64,000 bases of DNA from Cellulosimicrobium cellulans (lineage in GTDB: Bacteria; Actinomycetota; Actinomycetes; Actinomycetales; Cellulomonadaceae). The position numbers and the translations under genes were made by a program. Numbering within the stretch: the first letter of the stretch is position 1; each line of letters opens with the position of its first letter. The stretch is from NCBI RefSeq assembly GCF_001722485.1, contig NZ_LWGL01000001.1:1-64000 (forward strand), given 5' to 3'. Of this stretch, positions 33,988 to 42,527 are shown piece after piece. Below the pieces are notes generated by a model, which was not told the origin of the DNA, ran no database searches, and saw only the letters and a program-made list of their open reading frames with translations.

Positions 33988-34932
33988 ATGGCCGTCGGAC
34001 TCGCAGCCCTCCTCGACGACATCGCGGCGTTCGCCAAGCTCGCGGCGGCGTCGGTGGACGACATCGGCGCCGCCGCCGGGCGCGCGAGCGCCAAGGCGAC
34101 CGGCGTCGTCATCGACGACACGGCCGTCACCCCGCGGTACGTCGAGGGCCTGGCGGCCAAGCGCGAGCTGCCCGTCATCAAGCGCATCGCGGTCGGGTCG
34201 CTGCGCAACAAGCTGCTGTTCATCCTCCCGGCGGCGCTGCTGCTCAGCCAGTTCGTGCCGTGGCTCCTCACGCCGCTGCTCATGCTGGGCGGCACGTACC
34301 TCGCGTTCGAGGGCGCCGAGAAGCTGTGGGAGATGGTCTCGGGCTCGCACCACGCCGAGGTCGACGACAAGGCGGCGAAGAAGGCCGTCGACGAGGACCG
34401 GGTCGTGTCCAGCGCGGTGCGCACCGACTTCATCCTCAGCGCCGAGATCATGGTCATCGCGCTCAACGAGGTCGCGAGCGAGGGCTTCTGGTCGCGCGCG
34501 GTCATCCTCGTGGTCGTCGCGTTCCTCATCACCGCGGTCGTCTACGGGATCGTCGCGCTCATCGTGAAGATGGACGACATCGGCCTGCACCTGGCGAGCC
34601 GGCGCACCGGGTGGGTGCAGTCGTTCGGGCGCGGCCTCGTGACCGCGATGCCGCGCGTCATGTCGGTGATCTCGACGGTCGGGATCGTCGCGATGCTCTG
34701 GGTCGGTGGCCACATCATCCTGCAGGGCACGTACGACCTCGGCTGGCACGCGCCGTACGACCTGCTGCACCACCTCGAGGACGGCGTCCACGGGGTGCCC
34801 GGCGTCGGTGGCCTGCTCGCGTGGCTCGTCGACACCCTCGGCTCGGCGGTCGTCGGCGTGATCGTCGGTGCGGTCGTCGTCGCCGTCGTCCACCTCGTCC
34901 ACACCCTCCGGCACCGGCGCGCGCACGCCTGA
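33988..34932 (+). CDS. DUF808 family membrane protein (YedI-like)
   Basis: A 314-residue inner-membrane protein of the DUF808 family. It starts MAVGLAALLDDIAAFAKLAA, has the conserved ASAKATGVVIDDTAVTPRYV segment and about five to six transmembrane segments (LLFILPAALLLSQFVPWLLT, AVILVVVAFLITAVVYGIV, GVIVGAVVVAVVHLV). The family is widespread, is often annotated as YedI, and has no established function. ATG 33988. It lies between leuS and a CNNM/CBS gene on the same strand, with no overlap. Confidence 0.85.
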   Translation: MAVGLAALLDDIAAFAKLAAASVDDIGAAAGRASAKATGVVIDDTAVTPRYVEGLAAKRELPVIKRIAVGSLRNKLLFILPAALLLSQFVPWLLTPLLMLGGTYLAFEGAEKLWEMVSGSHHAEVDDKAAKKAVDEDRVVSSAVRTDFILSAEIMVIALNEVASEGFWSRAVILVVVAFLITAVVYGIVALIVKMDDIGLHLASRRTGWVQSFGRGLVTAMPRVMSVISTVGIVAMLWVGGHIILQGTYDLGWHAPYDLLHHLEDGVHGVPGVGGLLAWLVDTLGSAVVGVIVGAVVVAVVHLVHTLRHRRAHA

Positions 34933-34978
34933 CGCCTCTCGGCCCGCGGGACGCATCCCCGGCTGATTGGATGGAGCG

Positions 34979-36304
34979 ATGGACTCCGGAACATGGACCA
35001 ACATCGCGCTCGTCCTGCTCTTCGTCCTCGTCGGCGGCGTGTTCGCCGGCACGGAGATCGCCCTCGTCTCGCTGCGTGAGAGCCAGGTCGCCCAGCTCGA
35101 GCGGCAGTCCGGCCGCGGCCAGCGCGTCGCCGCGGTGGCGCGCGACCCCAACCGCTTCCTCGCGGCGGTGCAGATCGGTGTGACCGTGGCGGGCTTCTTC
35201 TCCGCCGCCTACGGGGCGTCCACGCTGGCCCCCGACCTCGCGCCCGTGCTCGAGAGCGTCGGCCTGCCCGAGGCCCTGGCCTCCACCGTCGCGCTCGTCG
35301 TCCTCACCCTGCTCGTCGCCTACCTCTCGCTCGTGCTCGGCGAGCTCGTGCCGAAGCGCATCGCGCTGCAGCGCTCCGCGGGCGTCGCGCTCGTCGTCGC
35401 GCCGCCGCTCGACCGGTTCGCCACGCTCATGCGCCCGGTCATCTGGCTCCTGTCGCGCTCCACGGACGCCGTCGTGCGGCTCCTCGGCGGGAACCCGTCG
35501 GCGCGCGGCGAGGAGATGAGCGAGGAGGAGCTGCGCGAGCTCGTCCTCGCGCACGAGACGATCCCCGAGGACGAGCGCCGGATCCTCGACGACGTCTTCG
35601 CCGCCGGCGACCGGTCCCTGGCCGAGGCGATGACGCCCCGCGGTGAGGTCGCGTTCATGCCGGGCAGCACGACGCTCGCCGAGGCGGCGCGCGCCGTCGC
35701 CGACGGGCACTACTCCCGCTACCCGGTCACCGGCGAGGACTTCGACGACGTCCTCGGCTTCCTCCACGTGCGCGACCTGCTCGGCCGCGACTGCCCCGAG
35801 CACCCCGAGACCCATCCCTCCGGCGAGCCGGTGCTCGTGCGCGACGTCGTGCGCCCCATCCTCGAGCTGCCCGCCACGAACGCGATCCTGCCGGCGATGT
35901 CGCGGATGCGGCGCGAGGGCGTGCACATCGCCGTCGTCGTCGACGAGTACGGCGGGACCGACGGGATCGTCACGCTCGAGGACCTCGTCGAGGAGCTCGT
36001 CGGCGACATCCGCGACGAGTACGACCCCGACGAGCCGTCGGCCGCGCGCGAGCACGGCGGCCGCACGAGCGTCGACGCCGGCCAGACGATCGAGGAGTTC
36101 GCCCGGCGCACCGGCGTCGAGCTCCCGGACGGCCCGTACGAGACCGTGGCGGGCTTCGTCGTCGCGCAGCTCGGGCGGCTCGCTGCCGTGGGCGACCACG
36201 TGGACGTCGGCGAGCAGCGCCTCACCGTGACCGAGGTGGACAGGCGCCGGCTCGTCCGTCTCGACCTGGCCCCCCGTCCCGTGCCTGTCGGAGGCGACTC
36301 CTAG
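34979..36304 (+). CDS. CNNM/CBS-domain membrane protein (CorC/HlyC type)
   Basis: A 441-residue protein with CNNM domain (VLVGGVFAGTEIALVSLRES, VLGELVPKRIALQRS), a CBS pair (MTPRGEVAFMPG; VVVDEYGGTDGIVTLEDLVE) and a CorC/HlyC-associated domain at the C-terminus (GQTIEEFARRTGVELPDG...VTEVDRRRLVRL). It is a complete single-chain version, unlike the long/short pair at 4.7-7.2 kb, so the window has three CNNM genes in two loci. Cation homeostasis is the family role. The start may instead be TTG 34967; neither has a convincing ribosome site. Confidence 0.88.
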   Translation: MDSGTWTNIALVLLFVLVGGVFAGTEIALVSLRESQVAQLERQSGRGQRVAAVARDPNRFLAAVQIGVTVAGFFSAAYGASTLAPDLAPVLESVGLPEALASTVALVVLTLLVAYLSLVLGELVPKRIALQRSAGVALVVAPPLDRFATLMRPVIWLLSRSTDAVVRLLGGNPSARGEEMSEEELRELVLAHETIPEDERRILDDVFAAGDRSLAEAMTPRGEVAFMPGSTTLAEAARAVADGHYSRYPVTGEDFDDVLGFLHVRDLLGRDCPEHPETHPSGEPVLVRDVVRPILELPATNAILPAMSRMRREGVHIAVVVDEYGGTDGIVTLEDLVEELVGDIRDEYDPDEPSAAREHGGRTSVDAGQTIEEFARRTGVELPDGPYETVAGFVVAQLGRLAAVGDHVDVGEQRLTVTEVDRRRLVRLDLAPRPVPVGGDS

Positions 36305-36314
36305 CCTTCCCGCC

Positions 36315-37205
36315 ATGGAGACGTCGACGGGTACGGGGACGAAGGTCGGGGTCGTCGGGAGCTTCGGCTCCGCGGCCGAGGTGCTCGGCATGGCCGTCGC
36401 GGCCGAGGAGCACGGCTGGGACGGCTTCTTCACGTGGGACGGCATGAGCATCATGGCCGTCGACACCTTCGACCCGTGGGCCCTGCTCGCGGCGGCCGCG
36501 GTGCGGACCGAGCGGGTGGCACTGGGCGCGATGGTGTTCGCGCTCCCCCGCCGCCGTCCGTGGGAGGTCGTGCGACAGTCGCTCACGGTCGACCACCTGT
36601 CCGGCGGCCGCCTCGTCCTGCCGGTGGGCGTGGGCGTGCTCGACGACGGCGGGTTCTCGGCCGTCCCGGACCAGCCCCAGGCGCTGCGCGACCGGGCGGA
36701 GCAGCTCGACGACGCGCTCGCGTTCCTCGACCGCGCGTGGACGGGCGAGCCGTTCTCCTTCTCCGGCGCGCGCCTGGAGACGGGCGAGATGCAGTTCCTC
36801 CCCCGCCCGGTCCACCGCCCTGTGCTGGGCCGGCGCGTCCCGGTGTGGCCGGTCGGCGTGTGGGACGCCGAGCGCCCGCCCCTGCGGTCGCTCGACCGCG
36901 CGCTGCGTCACGACGGCATCGTCGTCCAGCTGCGCGGCGACCGCGGTTTCGACGTCCCCACGCCCGAGGACGTCGCGGCGCTCGTCACGTGGCTCACCGC
37001 GCGCCGCGCGGAGCTGGGCCTCGAGGACCGGCCGTTCGACGTCGTGCTCCAGGGCGAGCTGCCGACGGACCGCGCGGCCGCGGCCGACCGGCTCTCGGCG
37101 CTCGGCGAGGCCGGCGCCACCTGGTGGGTCGAGTCCCGCTGGAACCCCGAGACGGCGACCCCGGCGTCGCTCCTCGACGCGATCCGTCAGGGTCCGCCGC
37201 GCTGA
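36315..37205 (+). CDS. LLM-class flavin-dependent oxidoreductase
   Basis: A 296-residue bacterial-luciferase-like TIM barrel. VGSFGSAAEVLGMAVAAEEHGWDGFFTWD near the N-terminus, RTERVALGAMVFALPRRRPW (flavin-binding strand 3) and TVDHLSGGRLVLPVGVG are family features. It likely uses reduced FMN or F420 on an unknown substrate. It starts 11 bp after the CNNM gene stop, so co-transcription is probable. Convergent with leuD. Confidence 0.87.
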   Translation: METSTGTGTKVGVVGSFGSAAEVLGMAVAAEEHGWDGFFTWDGMSIMAVDTFDPWALLAAAAVRTERVALGAMVFALPRRRPWEVVRQSLTVDHLSGGRLVLPVGVGVLDDGGFSAVPDQPQALRDRAEQLDDALAFLDRAWTGEPFSFSGARLETGEMQFLPRPVHRPVLGRRVPVWPVGVWDAERPPLRSLDRALRHDGIVVQLRGDRGFDVPTPEDVAALVTWLTARRAELGLEDRPFDVVLQGELPTDRAAAADRLSALGEAGATWWVESRWNPETATPASLLDAIRQGPPR

Positions 37206-37228
37206 CCCGGCTCTGACTCGGCGCTGGC

Positions 37229-37867
37229 TCAGCCGACCGGCCGCGCCGCCTCGATCTCGACCTTCGGCAGCGTCTTGGCCGGCAGCGTCCTCGGGCGCCA
37301 CGACGCGCGGGTCGCCTCGAACGCGGAGATCTCGTCCTCGTGCTGGAGGGTCAGGCCGATGTCGTCGAGCCCTTCCATGAGGCGCCAGCGGGTGTAGTCG
37401 TCGATCTGGAACGGCACGGTGACGTCGAGCGCGGACGCGGTGCGCGCGACGAGGTCGACGGTCACCTCGGTGCCGGGGTTCGTCTCGAGGATCTTCCAGA
37501 GCAGCTCGACGTCCTCCTGCGCGACGACGCCGGCGACGAGGCCCTGCTTGCCCGAGTTGCCGCGGAAGATGTCGGCGAAGCGGGACGCGAGGACGACGCG
37601 GAAGCCGTAGTCCTTGAGCGCCCACACGGCGTGCTCGCGCGAGGAGCCGGTGCCGAAGTCGGGGCCGGCGACGAGCACCGAGCCGGCCTTGTAGGCGTCC
37701 TGGTTGAGGACGAACGTCGGGTCGCCGCGCCATGCCGCGAACAGCGCGTCCTCGAAGCCCGTGCGGGTGACGCGCTTGAGGTAGACGGCGGGGATGATCT
37801 GGTCGGTGTCCACGTTGCTGCGGCGCAGCGGGACGCCGACGCCGGTGTGGGTCGTGAACTTCTCCAT
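37229..37867 (-). CDS. leuD: 3-isopropylmalate dehydratase small subunit
   Basis: A 212-residue swivel domain that completes isopropylmalate isomerase with Leu[27 protein letters not shown] at the N-terminus and [20 protein letters not shown] and [10 protein letters not shown] motifs bind substrate. It catalyses the conversion of 2- to 3-isopropylmalate in leucine synthesis. It lies 67 bp downstream of leuC in one operon, divergent from ndgR. An ATG start with a weak site is used. The stop is convergent with the LLM gene. Confidence 0.96.
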   Translation of the reverse strand: MEKFTTHTGVGVPLRRSNVDTDQIIPAVYLKRVTRTGFEDALFAAWRGDPTFVLNQDAYKAGSVLVAGPDFGTGSSREHAVWALKDYGFRVVLASRFADIFRGNSGKQGLVAGVVAQEDVELLWKILETNPGTEVTVDLVARTASALDVTVPFQIDDYTRWRLMEGLDDIGLTLQHEDEISAFEATRASWRPRTLPAKTLPKVEIEAARPVG

Positions 37868-37934
37868 GGTGGGGCCTCTTCGGGGTGCGGGACGGACGAC
37901 GGGGACGCGGGCCGGTTCGCGGCGGGTGGTCCGG

Positions 37935-39416
37935 TCAGACCTGGACGAGGACGCCCGGGTCGAGCGGTGCGAGCGGCGTGCCGTCGAACGAGGTGAGGTC
38001 GACGTCGGCGGGCAGGTCCAGGTCCGCCACGGACGACAGCGTGCCGCGGATGGCCGTGGCGGCCGCGACGAGCGGCGAGACGAGGTGCGTGCGCCCGCCC
38101 TTGCCCTGGCGACCCTCGAAGTTGCGGTTCGACGTCGAGGCGGCGCGCTCCCCCGGCTGCAGCTGGTCGGGGTTCATGCCGAGGCACATCGAGCAGCCGG
38201 CGTTGCGCCACTCGGCGCCGAACTCCTTGAAGATCACGTCGAGGCCCTCGGCCTCGGCCTGCAGCCGCACGCGCGCCGAGGCCGGCACGACGAGCACGCG
38301 CACGTCGTCGGCCTTCTTGCGGCCCTGCAGCACCTTGGCGACGGAGCGCAGGTCCTCGATGCGGCCGTTGGTGCACGACCCGATGAACACCGTGTCGACG
38401 GGGATCTCGCGCAGCGGCTGGCCGGGCGTGAGCCCCATGTACTCGATGGCGCGCTCGGCGGCGATGCGCTCGTTCTCGTCGGCGATCTCCGACGGCACCG
38501 GCACGGTCGCCGAGATCGGCAGGCCCTGGCCGGGGTTGGTGCCCCACGTGACGAACGGCTCGAGGTCGGACGCGCGGAGCGTCACCTCGGCGTCGAACAT
38601 TGCGTCGTCGTCGGAGCGCAGCGTGCGCCAGTACTCGACGGCGGCGTCCCAGTCGGCGCCCTCGGGCGCGTGCGGGCGACCCTTGAGGTACTCGAACGTC
38701 GTGTCGTCAGGCGCGATCATGCCCGCGCGGGCGCCGGCCTCGATCGACATGTTGCAGATCGTCATCCGCGCCTCCATGGAGAGGTTGCGGATCGCCTCGC
38801 CGCGGTACTCGAGCACGTAGCCCTGCCCGCCGCCGGTGCCGATCTTCGCGATGATCGCGAGGATGATGTCCTTGCTCGTGGCGCCCGGGGGCAGCTCGCC
38901 GTCGACGTTGATCGCCATCGTCTTGAACGGCGCGAGCGGAAGGGTCTGGGTGGCCAGCACGTGCTCGACCTCGGACGTGCCGATGCCGAACGCGAGCGCG
39001 CCGAAGGCGCCGTGCGTCGAGGTGTGGGAGTCGCCGCACACGACCGTCAGGCCGGGCATGGTCAGACCGAGCTGCGGGCCGACCTGGTGGACGATGCCCT
39101 GGTCCGCGTCGCCGAGCGAGTGGATCCGCACGCCGAACTCGCGGGCGTTGTTGCGCAGCGTGTCGATCTGCGTGCGGCTCGTGAGGTCCGCGATCGGCAG
39201 GTCGATGTCGAGCGTCGGGGTGTTGTGGTCCTCGGTCGCGATGGTGAGGTCCGGGCGGCGCACCGGGCGGCCGGCGAGGCGGAGCCCCTCGAACGCCTGC
39301 GGGCTCGTGACCTCGTGCACGAGGTGGAGGTCGATGTAGAGGAGGTCGGGCGACCCGTCGGAACCGCGGCGCACGAGGTGCGCGTCCCAGACCTTCTCCG
39401 CCAGCGTGCCGGCCAT
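37935..39416 (-). CDS. leuC: 3-isopropylmalate dehydratase large subunit
   Basis: A 493-residue aconitase-family protein carrying the [4Fe-4S] cluster: cysteines in FIGSCTNGR and [13 protein letters not shown], with [20 protein letters not shown] and ATEDHNTPT upstream in the substrate site. The start ATG 39416 is decided by GAGGAG with 9-nt spacing; an upstream in-frame GTG (about 39442) lacks a site. It is first in the leuCD operon. The 160-bp gap to ndgR holds both promoters and very probably the NdgR operator. Confidence 0.96.
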   Translation of the reverse strand: MAGTLAEKVWDAHLVRRGSDGSPDLLYIDLHLVHEVTSPQAFEGLRLAGRPVRRPDLTIATEDHNTPTLDIDLPIADLTSRTQIDTLRNNAREFGVRIHSLGDADQGIVHQVGPQLGLTMPGLTVVCGDSHTSTHGAFGALAFGIGTSEVEHVLATQTLPLAPFKTMAINVDGELPPGATSKDIILAIIAKIGTGGGQGYVLEYRGEAIRNLSMEARMTICNMSIEAGARAGMIAPDDTTFEYLKGRPHAPEGADWDAAVEYWRTLRSDDDAMFDAEVTLRASDLEPFVTWGTNPGQGLPISATVPVPSEIADENERIAAERAIEYMGLTPGQPLREIPVDTVFIGSCTNGRIEDLRSVAKVLQGRKKADDVRVLVVPASARVRLQAEAEGLDVIFKEFGAEWRNAGCSMCLGMNPDQLQPGERAASTSNRNFEGRQGKGGRTHLVSPLVAAATAIRGTLSSVADLDLPADVDLTSFDGTPLAPLDPGVLVQV

Positions 39417-39542
39417 GCTGCTCAACTCCTCGTCGTGTGTCACGGCTTCTCCCGCGGGGGCACGGGCGCCGCTGGACCGATGGTCCGTCCTTCGAGCACC
39501 GCTCGGGGGAACCGTCCAGCGGCTGGACCGTCTCCCGCCGAC

Positions 39543-39571
39543 TTGCATCTCAGTGAGTGAGACGTCAATAT
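39543..39571 (+). promoter_or_regulatory. ndgR promoter, likely leaderless
   Basis: TTGCAT (39543-39548), 17 nt, CAATAT (39566-39571). The predicted +1 coincides with the A of the ATG at 39578, and no ribosome binding site precedes that ATG. The spacer carries the direct repeat GTGAGTGAGA. On the other strand TTGACG nearby could be the leuC -35, so an NdgR site here would control both. Confidence 0.45.
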
Positions 39572-39577
39572 CGACCT

Positions 39578-40297
39578 ATGGACAATACTAGCGGAGTCGG
39601 CGTGCTGGACAAGGCGGCCTCCGTCCTGGGCGCTCTGGAGTCCGGACCGGCCACCCTGGCCCAGCTCGTCACGGCCACGGGCCTCGCCCGCCCGACGGCG
39701 CACCGCCTCGCCGTCGCCCTCGAGCACCACCGCATGGTCGCGCGCGACATGCAGGGGCGCTTCGTCCTCGGCCCGCGTCTCAACGAGCTCGCGACGGCCG
39801 CCGGCGAGGACCGCCTGCTCGCTGCCGCGAACCCCGTGCTCACCGCGCTGCGCGACCACACCGGCGAGAGCGCGCAGCTGTACCGCCGCCAGGGCGACCA
39901 CCGCATCTGCGTCGCCGCGGCCGAGCGCCCCGTGGGCCTGCGCGACTCGATCCCCGTCGGCGCGACGCTCACGATGAACGCCGGCTCCGCCGCGCAGATC
40001 CTCCTCGCGTGGGAGGAGCCCGACCGCCTGCACCGCGGGCTGCGCGAGGCCGTGTTCACGGCGACGATCCTCTCCGGCGTCCGGCGGCGCGGCTGGGCCC
40101 AGTCGGTGTCCGAGCGCGAGCTCGGCGTCGCGTCGGTCTCCGCACCCGTGCGCGGGCCGTCGGGGCGCGTCGTCGCCGCGGTCTCCATCTCGGGCCCGGT
40201 CGAGCGGCTCTCGCGCCAGCCCGGGCGCCTCCACTCCGGGTCGGTCGTCGCCGCCGCCAACCGGCTCACCGAGGTGCTGCGCCGAGCCGGGGAGTAG
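39578..40297 (+). CDS. ndgR: IclR-family regulator of leucine biosynthesis (NdgR/LtbR-like)
   Basis: A 239-residue IclR protein. The N-terminal winged helix (VLGALESGPATLAQLVTATG, ARPTAHRLAVALEHH) is followed by an effector domain (HRICVAAAERPVGLRDSIPV, GATLTMNAGSAAQILLAWEE, ELGVASVSAPVRGPSGRVVA). Actinobacterial NdgR/LtbR proteins sit divergently upstream of leuCD and control leucine (and often other amino-acid) genes, with leucine or related metabolites as signal. The same arrangement here supports the name. The shortest start, ATG 39578, fits a leaderless transcript. Confidence 0.88.
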   Translation: MDNTSGVGVLDKAASVLGALESGPATLAQLVTATGLARPTAHRLAVALEHHRMVARDMQGRFVLGPRLNELATAAGEDRLLAAANPVLTALRDHTGESAQLYRRQGDHRICVAAAERPVGLRDSIPVGATLTMNAGSAAQILLAWEEPDRLHRGLREAVFTATILSGVRRRGWAQSVSERELGVASVSAPVRGPSGRVVAAVSISGPVERLSRQPGRLHSGSVVAAANRLTEVLRRAGE

Positions 40298-40357
40298 TCC
40301 GCACGGCGGCCCGCTCGGCCGGGACCGGGACGGGGTGGCGACACTCCGGGGCAGACA

Positions 40358-40392
40358 GGTGACCCAAACGGGACAGCCCTGTCAAAATCACC
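40358..40392. promoter_or_regulatory. nested dyads upstream of small membrane protein gene
   Basis: GACAG-CC-CTGTC (40372-40383) lies inside GGTGA (40358-40362) ... TCACC (40388-40392), about 95 nt upstream of the 55-codon gene. The only AT-rich run of the gap (CAAAATC) is part of it. A regulator site or promoter hairpin; unassigned. Confidence 0.25.
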
Positions 40393-40484
40393 CCGAATGC
40401 TGGCATGCTGTGCGGGCCGCCCCACGCGGTCCGAGCAGGGGGGCGCACGTCTGCCGACCCGACCCCCGACACGGGAGGACCCCG

Positions 40485-40652
40485 ATGCATCCGAAGGTGA
40501 AGGCGATCCTCATCTGGGCGCTGGTGATCTTCGCGCTCTACGCGATCGTCACGAGCCCGGAACGCGCCGCCGACATCCTCGAGGGGATCTGGGACGTCGT
40601 CCTCGGGGCCTTCCGCAGCATCGGCCAGTTCTTCAGCTCGCTCCTGGACTGA
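40485..40652 (+). CDS. small single-pass membrane protein, 55 aa
   Basis: MHPKVKAILIWALVIFALYA is a basic start followed by one transmembrane helix, then an acidic/amphipathic tail (SPERAADILEGIWDVVLGAF) ending in hydrophobic SLLD. A strong GGGAGGA box precedes the ATG by about 6 nt, and the stop is 4 bp from the next gene's start, so it is likely co-translated with the PH-domain protein. No family is recognised; similar short proteins recur in this position in actinobacteria as hypothetical proteins. Confidence 0.75.
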   Translation: MHPKVKAILIWALVIFALYAIVTSPERAADILEGIWDVVLGAFRSIGQFFSSLLD

Positions 40653-40656
40653 CCCG

Positions 40657-41562
40657 GTGGCCGCCGCCCGTGGCCGGCCGCGCAGCCGGATCCTCGACCG
40701 CTACGTGCTCAGCGGCGAGCGGGTCGTGGTCGCGACGCGCCACCACTGGGGCATGCTGCTCGAGCCGGTCGCGTCGACGATCGCCGGGCTGCTCGTCGTC
40801 GTGTGGCTCGTCGCGCAGGTCGGCCCGGCGGCGGGCGACGGGGTGCTGGTCCTCGGGCTGCTCTGGCTGCTGCTCGCCGCGCGCCTCGCGTGGAAGGTCT
40901 TCGAGTGGCGCAACGAGTGGTTCGTCGCGACGGACAAGCGCCTGCTCCTGCTCTACGGGCTGATCACGCACAAGGTGGCGATGATGCCGCTCACCAAGGT
41001 CACCGACATGAACTACGGCCGCTCCCCCGTCGGGCGCGTGCTCGGCTACGGCCAGTTCCTGCTGGAGTCCGCCGGCCAGGACCAGGCGCTGCGGCAGATC
41101 GACTGGGTCGCGCAGCCCGAGGCGACCTACCGCCAGATCTGCGACACCCTCTTCGGGCCGACAGGCGTGGCGTCACGCCCGCGCGGGGTCGCCGCTCCCC
41201 CGGCGCCCGACGTGCCCACCTTCGGCGAGCTGCACCCCGTCCCGGCGCCGCCCGTCCTGGAGCCGCCGCCCTGGGACGAGCCCGTCCTCGACCCGGCGCC
41301 GCCCATGCCTCGTCCACCCGTGCCTCGTCCACCCGTACCACCGCCGCCCGCACCGCCCCCGCCGGTGCCGCCGGCCCCAGGGGCGGCCGACGGGCCCACT
41401 CAGCCGCTCCCCGTCGTCGGGCACGACGACCCGGACGGCGAGCGCGGCTGGGCCGTCTCGGACGAGGAGCGCGCGCCGTACGTGCGCGTGACCCCCACGC
41501 CGGCGTCGGCGTCCGTCCGCCGGCCGGACGAGCCCGGACGAGGGCGCGACGGCGCGTCGTAG
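40657..41562 (+). CDS. PH (YdbS-like) domain membrane protein with Pro-rich tail
   Basis: A 301-residue protein. Residues about 25-80 hold two transmembrane helices (LLEPVASTIAGLLVVVWLVA, GVLVLGLLWLLLAARLAW). A bacterial PH/YdbS domain follows (EWFVATDKRLLLLYGLITHK, MMPLTKVTDMNYGRSPVGRV, YGQFLLESAGQDQALRQIDW). After residue 170 comes a long proline-rich segment (PRPPVPRPPVPPPPAPPPP) and a charged end. Function unknown; PH-domain proteins of this type are membrane-associated. The GTG start is 4 bp after the small gene's stop, so the pair is one unit. Confidence 0.82.
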   Translation: MAAARGRPRSRILDRYVLSGERVVVATRHHWGMLLEPVASTIAGLLVVVWLVAQVGPAAGDGVLVLGLLWLLLAARLAWKVFEWRNEWFVATDKRLLLLYGLITHKVAMMPLTKVTDMNYGRSPVGRVLGYGQFLLESAGQDQALRQIDWVAQPEATYRQICDTLFGPTGVASRPRGVAAPPAPDVPTFGELHPVPAPPVLEPPPWDEPVLDPAPPMPRPPVPRPPVPPPPAPPPPVPPAPGAADGPTQPLPVVGHDDPDGERGWAVSDEERAPYVRVTPTPASASVRRPDEPGRGRDGAS

Positions 41563-41564
41563 GC

Positions 41565-41582
41565 GAGGCGGGCGAGCGCCTC
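41565..41582. terminator. weak hairpin between convergent genes
   Basis: GAGGCG-N6-CGCCTC just after the PH-gene stop and 28 bp from the convergent gene's stop. Short, but the only stem in the gap. Confidence 0.35.
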
Positions 41583-41609
41583 ACCGGCCCCTGACCGCCC
41601 GTGCCCGTG

Positions 41610-42035
41610 TCAGCCGCGCGCGGCTCGGGCCGCCGGACCCTCCCCGTCGCCGCGACGGTCGCCGAGCTTCTCCTTGAGGAAGAACATCGGCAGGAGGAAC
41701 GTCGCGAGCGCCGTGACGAGCCAGACGACGAGCGTCGCGAGGACCCACGGCACGGCGCCGCCCGTGATGCGCAGCCCGTCCCCCACGAGCGAGGCGACGA
41801 GCAGCGCGACGAAGGTCGACACGAGCCCGATGCCGCCGAGGAAGGCGGGCGCGTAGCGGGCGGCGGTCTTCGCGATGAAGGGCGACAGCACCGCCTGGGC
41901 GACGGTGAACACGACGACCACGACGACGAACCCCGTCGCGGTGACCTCGACGCCGTCCACCACGGACGCGGCGACGAGGAGGCCGAGCGCGGCCGACGCC
42001 AGCAGGATGGCGAGGCGGATCAGCAGTCGCACCAT
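41610..42035 (-). CDS. phage holin-family / four-helix membrane protein
   Basis: A 141-residue protein with four transmembrane helices (LIRLAILLASAALGLLVAAS, TGFVVVVVVFTVAQAVLSPF, AFLGGIGLVSTFVALLVASL, VLATLVVWLVTALATFLLPM) and a basic/charged C-tail. It matches the phage-holin-4-like superfamily (mycobacterial 4-TMS type) found as a chromosomal gene in actinobacteria. No phage genes are near, so a lysis role is unlikely. ATG 42035 is chosen as it opens the first helix; an in-frame GTG at 42062 would add nine residues. Confidence 0.78.
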   Translation of the reverse strand: MVRLLIRLAILLASAALGLLVAASVVDGVEVTATGFVVVVVVFTVAQAVLSPFIAKTAARYAPAFLGGIGLVSTFVALLVASLVGDGLRITGGAVPWVLATLVVWLVTALATFLLPMFFLKEKLGDRRGDGEGPAARAARG

Positions 42036-42116
42036 GGGTGCGAGCGTAGCGACGTACGTCACACCCGGCGCGCGGAGCCGGCAGGGCCTCGTCGGACGCT
42101 GTCCGATGCAACGCAG

Positions 42117-42149
42117 AAGGCCCGGTCATCGTGATGATGACCGGGCCTT
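42117..42149 (-). terminator. terminator of tRNA operon
   Basis: Perfect 14-bp stem AAGGCCCGGTCATC (42117-42130) / complement (42136-42149) with 5-nt loop, 8 bp past the 3' end of tRNA-Glu on the minus strand. The arm ends in TT on that strand. Confidence 0.85.
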
Positions 42150-42156
42150 CCCGATG

Positions 42157-42229
42157 TACCCCCAACGGGATTTGAACCCGTGTTACCGCCGTGAGAGGGC
42201 GACGTCCTAGGCCGCTAGACGATGGGGGC
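42157..42229 (-). tRNA. tRNA-Glu (CTC)
   Basis: On the minus strand the 73-nt sequence folds as a cloverleaf. The acceptor is GCCCCCA / TGGGGGT with a G1-U72 wobble (as I recall in other actinobacterial tRNA-Glu), D-arm CGTCTAGCGGCCTAGGACG, anticodon loop CTCTCAC with anticodon CTC, and T-arm ACGGGTTCAAATCCCGT. The CCA end is not encoded. It reads GAG codons, the dominant Glu codon at this GC content. It follows tRNA-Gln in the same transcript. Confidence 0.95.
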
Positions 42230-42329
42230 CTGTGGTGCTTCGGTCCGATCCGGACGTTTTCACCGGTGAGAACTCTACCTCATGTTCCGAGCGGGTCTGA
42301 CCGCTCGTTCCAGGAGCCGGAGCTCATCG

Positions 42330-42401
42330 CTGGGGTACCAGGACTCGAACCTAGACTAAGTGAACCAGAATCACTCGTGCTGCCAATTACACCATACCCC
42401 A
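42330..42401 (-). tRNA. tRNA-Gln (CTG)
   Basis: 72-nt cloverleaf on the minus strand: acceptor TGGGGTA / TACCCCA, anticodon stem AGTGA/TCACT with loop TTCTGGT (anticodon CTG), T-arm CTAGGTTCGAGTCCTGG region, discriminator G73, no encoded CCA. It is transcribed before tRNA-Glu. gltX lies 3 kb away on the same strand. Confidence 0.95.
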
Positions 42402-42490
42402 TGGTGGTATGAGGCCTCGGAGAACGGAGCTCGGCGACGGGCTGACACCCGTCCCCTCGGCCCCTCTCGTGGAGGTCTCACCGGCCGAGA

Positions 42491-42519
42491 ACATTACCGG
42501 AGACCGGGTCCGGGACCAA
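42491..42519 (-). promoter_or_regulatory. promoter of tRNA-Gln/tRNA-Glu operon
   Basis: On the minus strand TTGGTC (42519-42514), 17 nt and TAATGT (42496-42491), about 85 nt upstream of tRNA-Gln and just past the LysR gene's stop. Confidence 0.5.
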
Positions 42520-42527
42520 ATGCGCCG

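Noticed and set aside
41610-42035. Prophage remnant around the holin-like gene and tRNAs
   Set aside because: No integrase, attachment repeat or other phage gene is nearby, and the family is a common chromosomal one in actinobacteria.
29566-42149. Hairpins at 29566 and 42117 as copies of one dispersed repeat
   Set aside because: They share only the AGGCCCGG/CCGGGCCT stem base common to actinobacterial terminators (also at 7222); the rest of the stems is unrelated.
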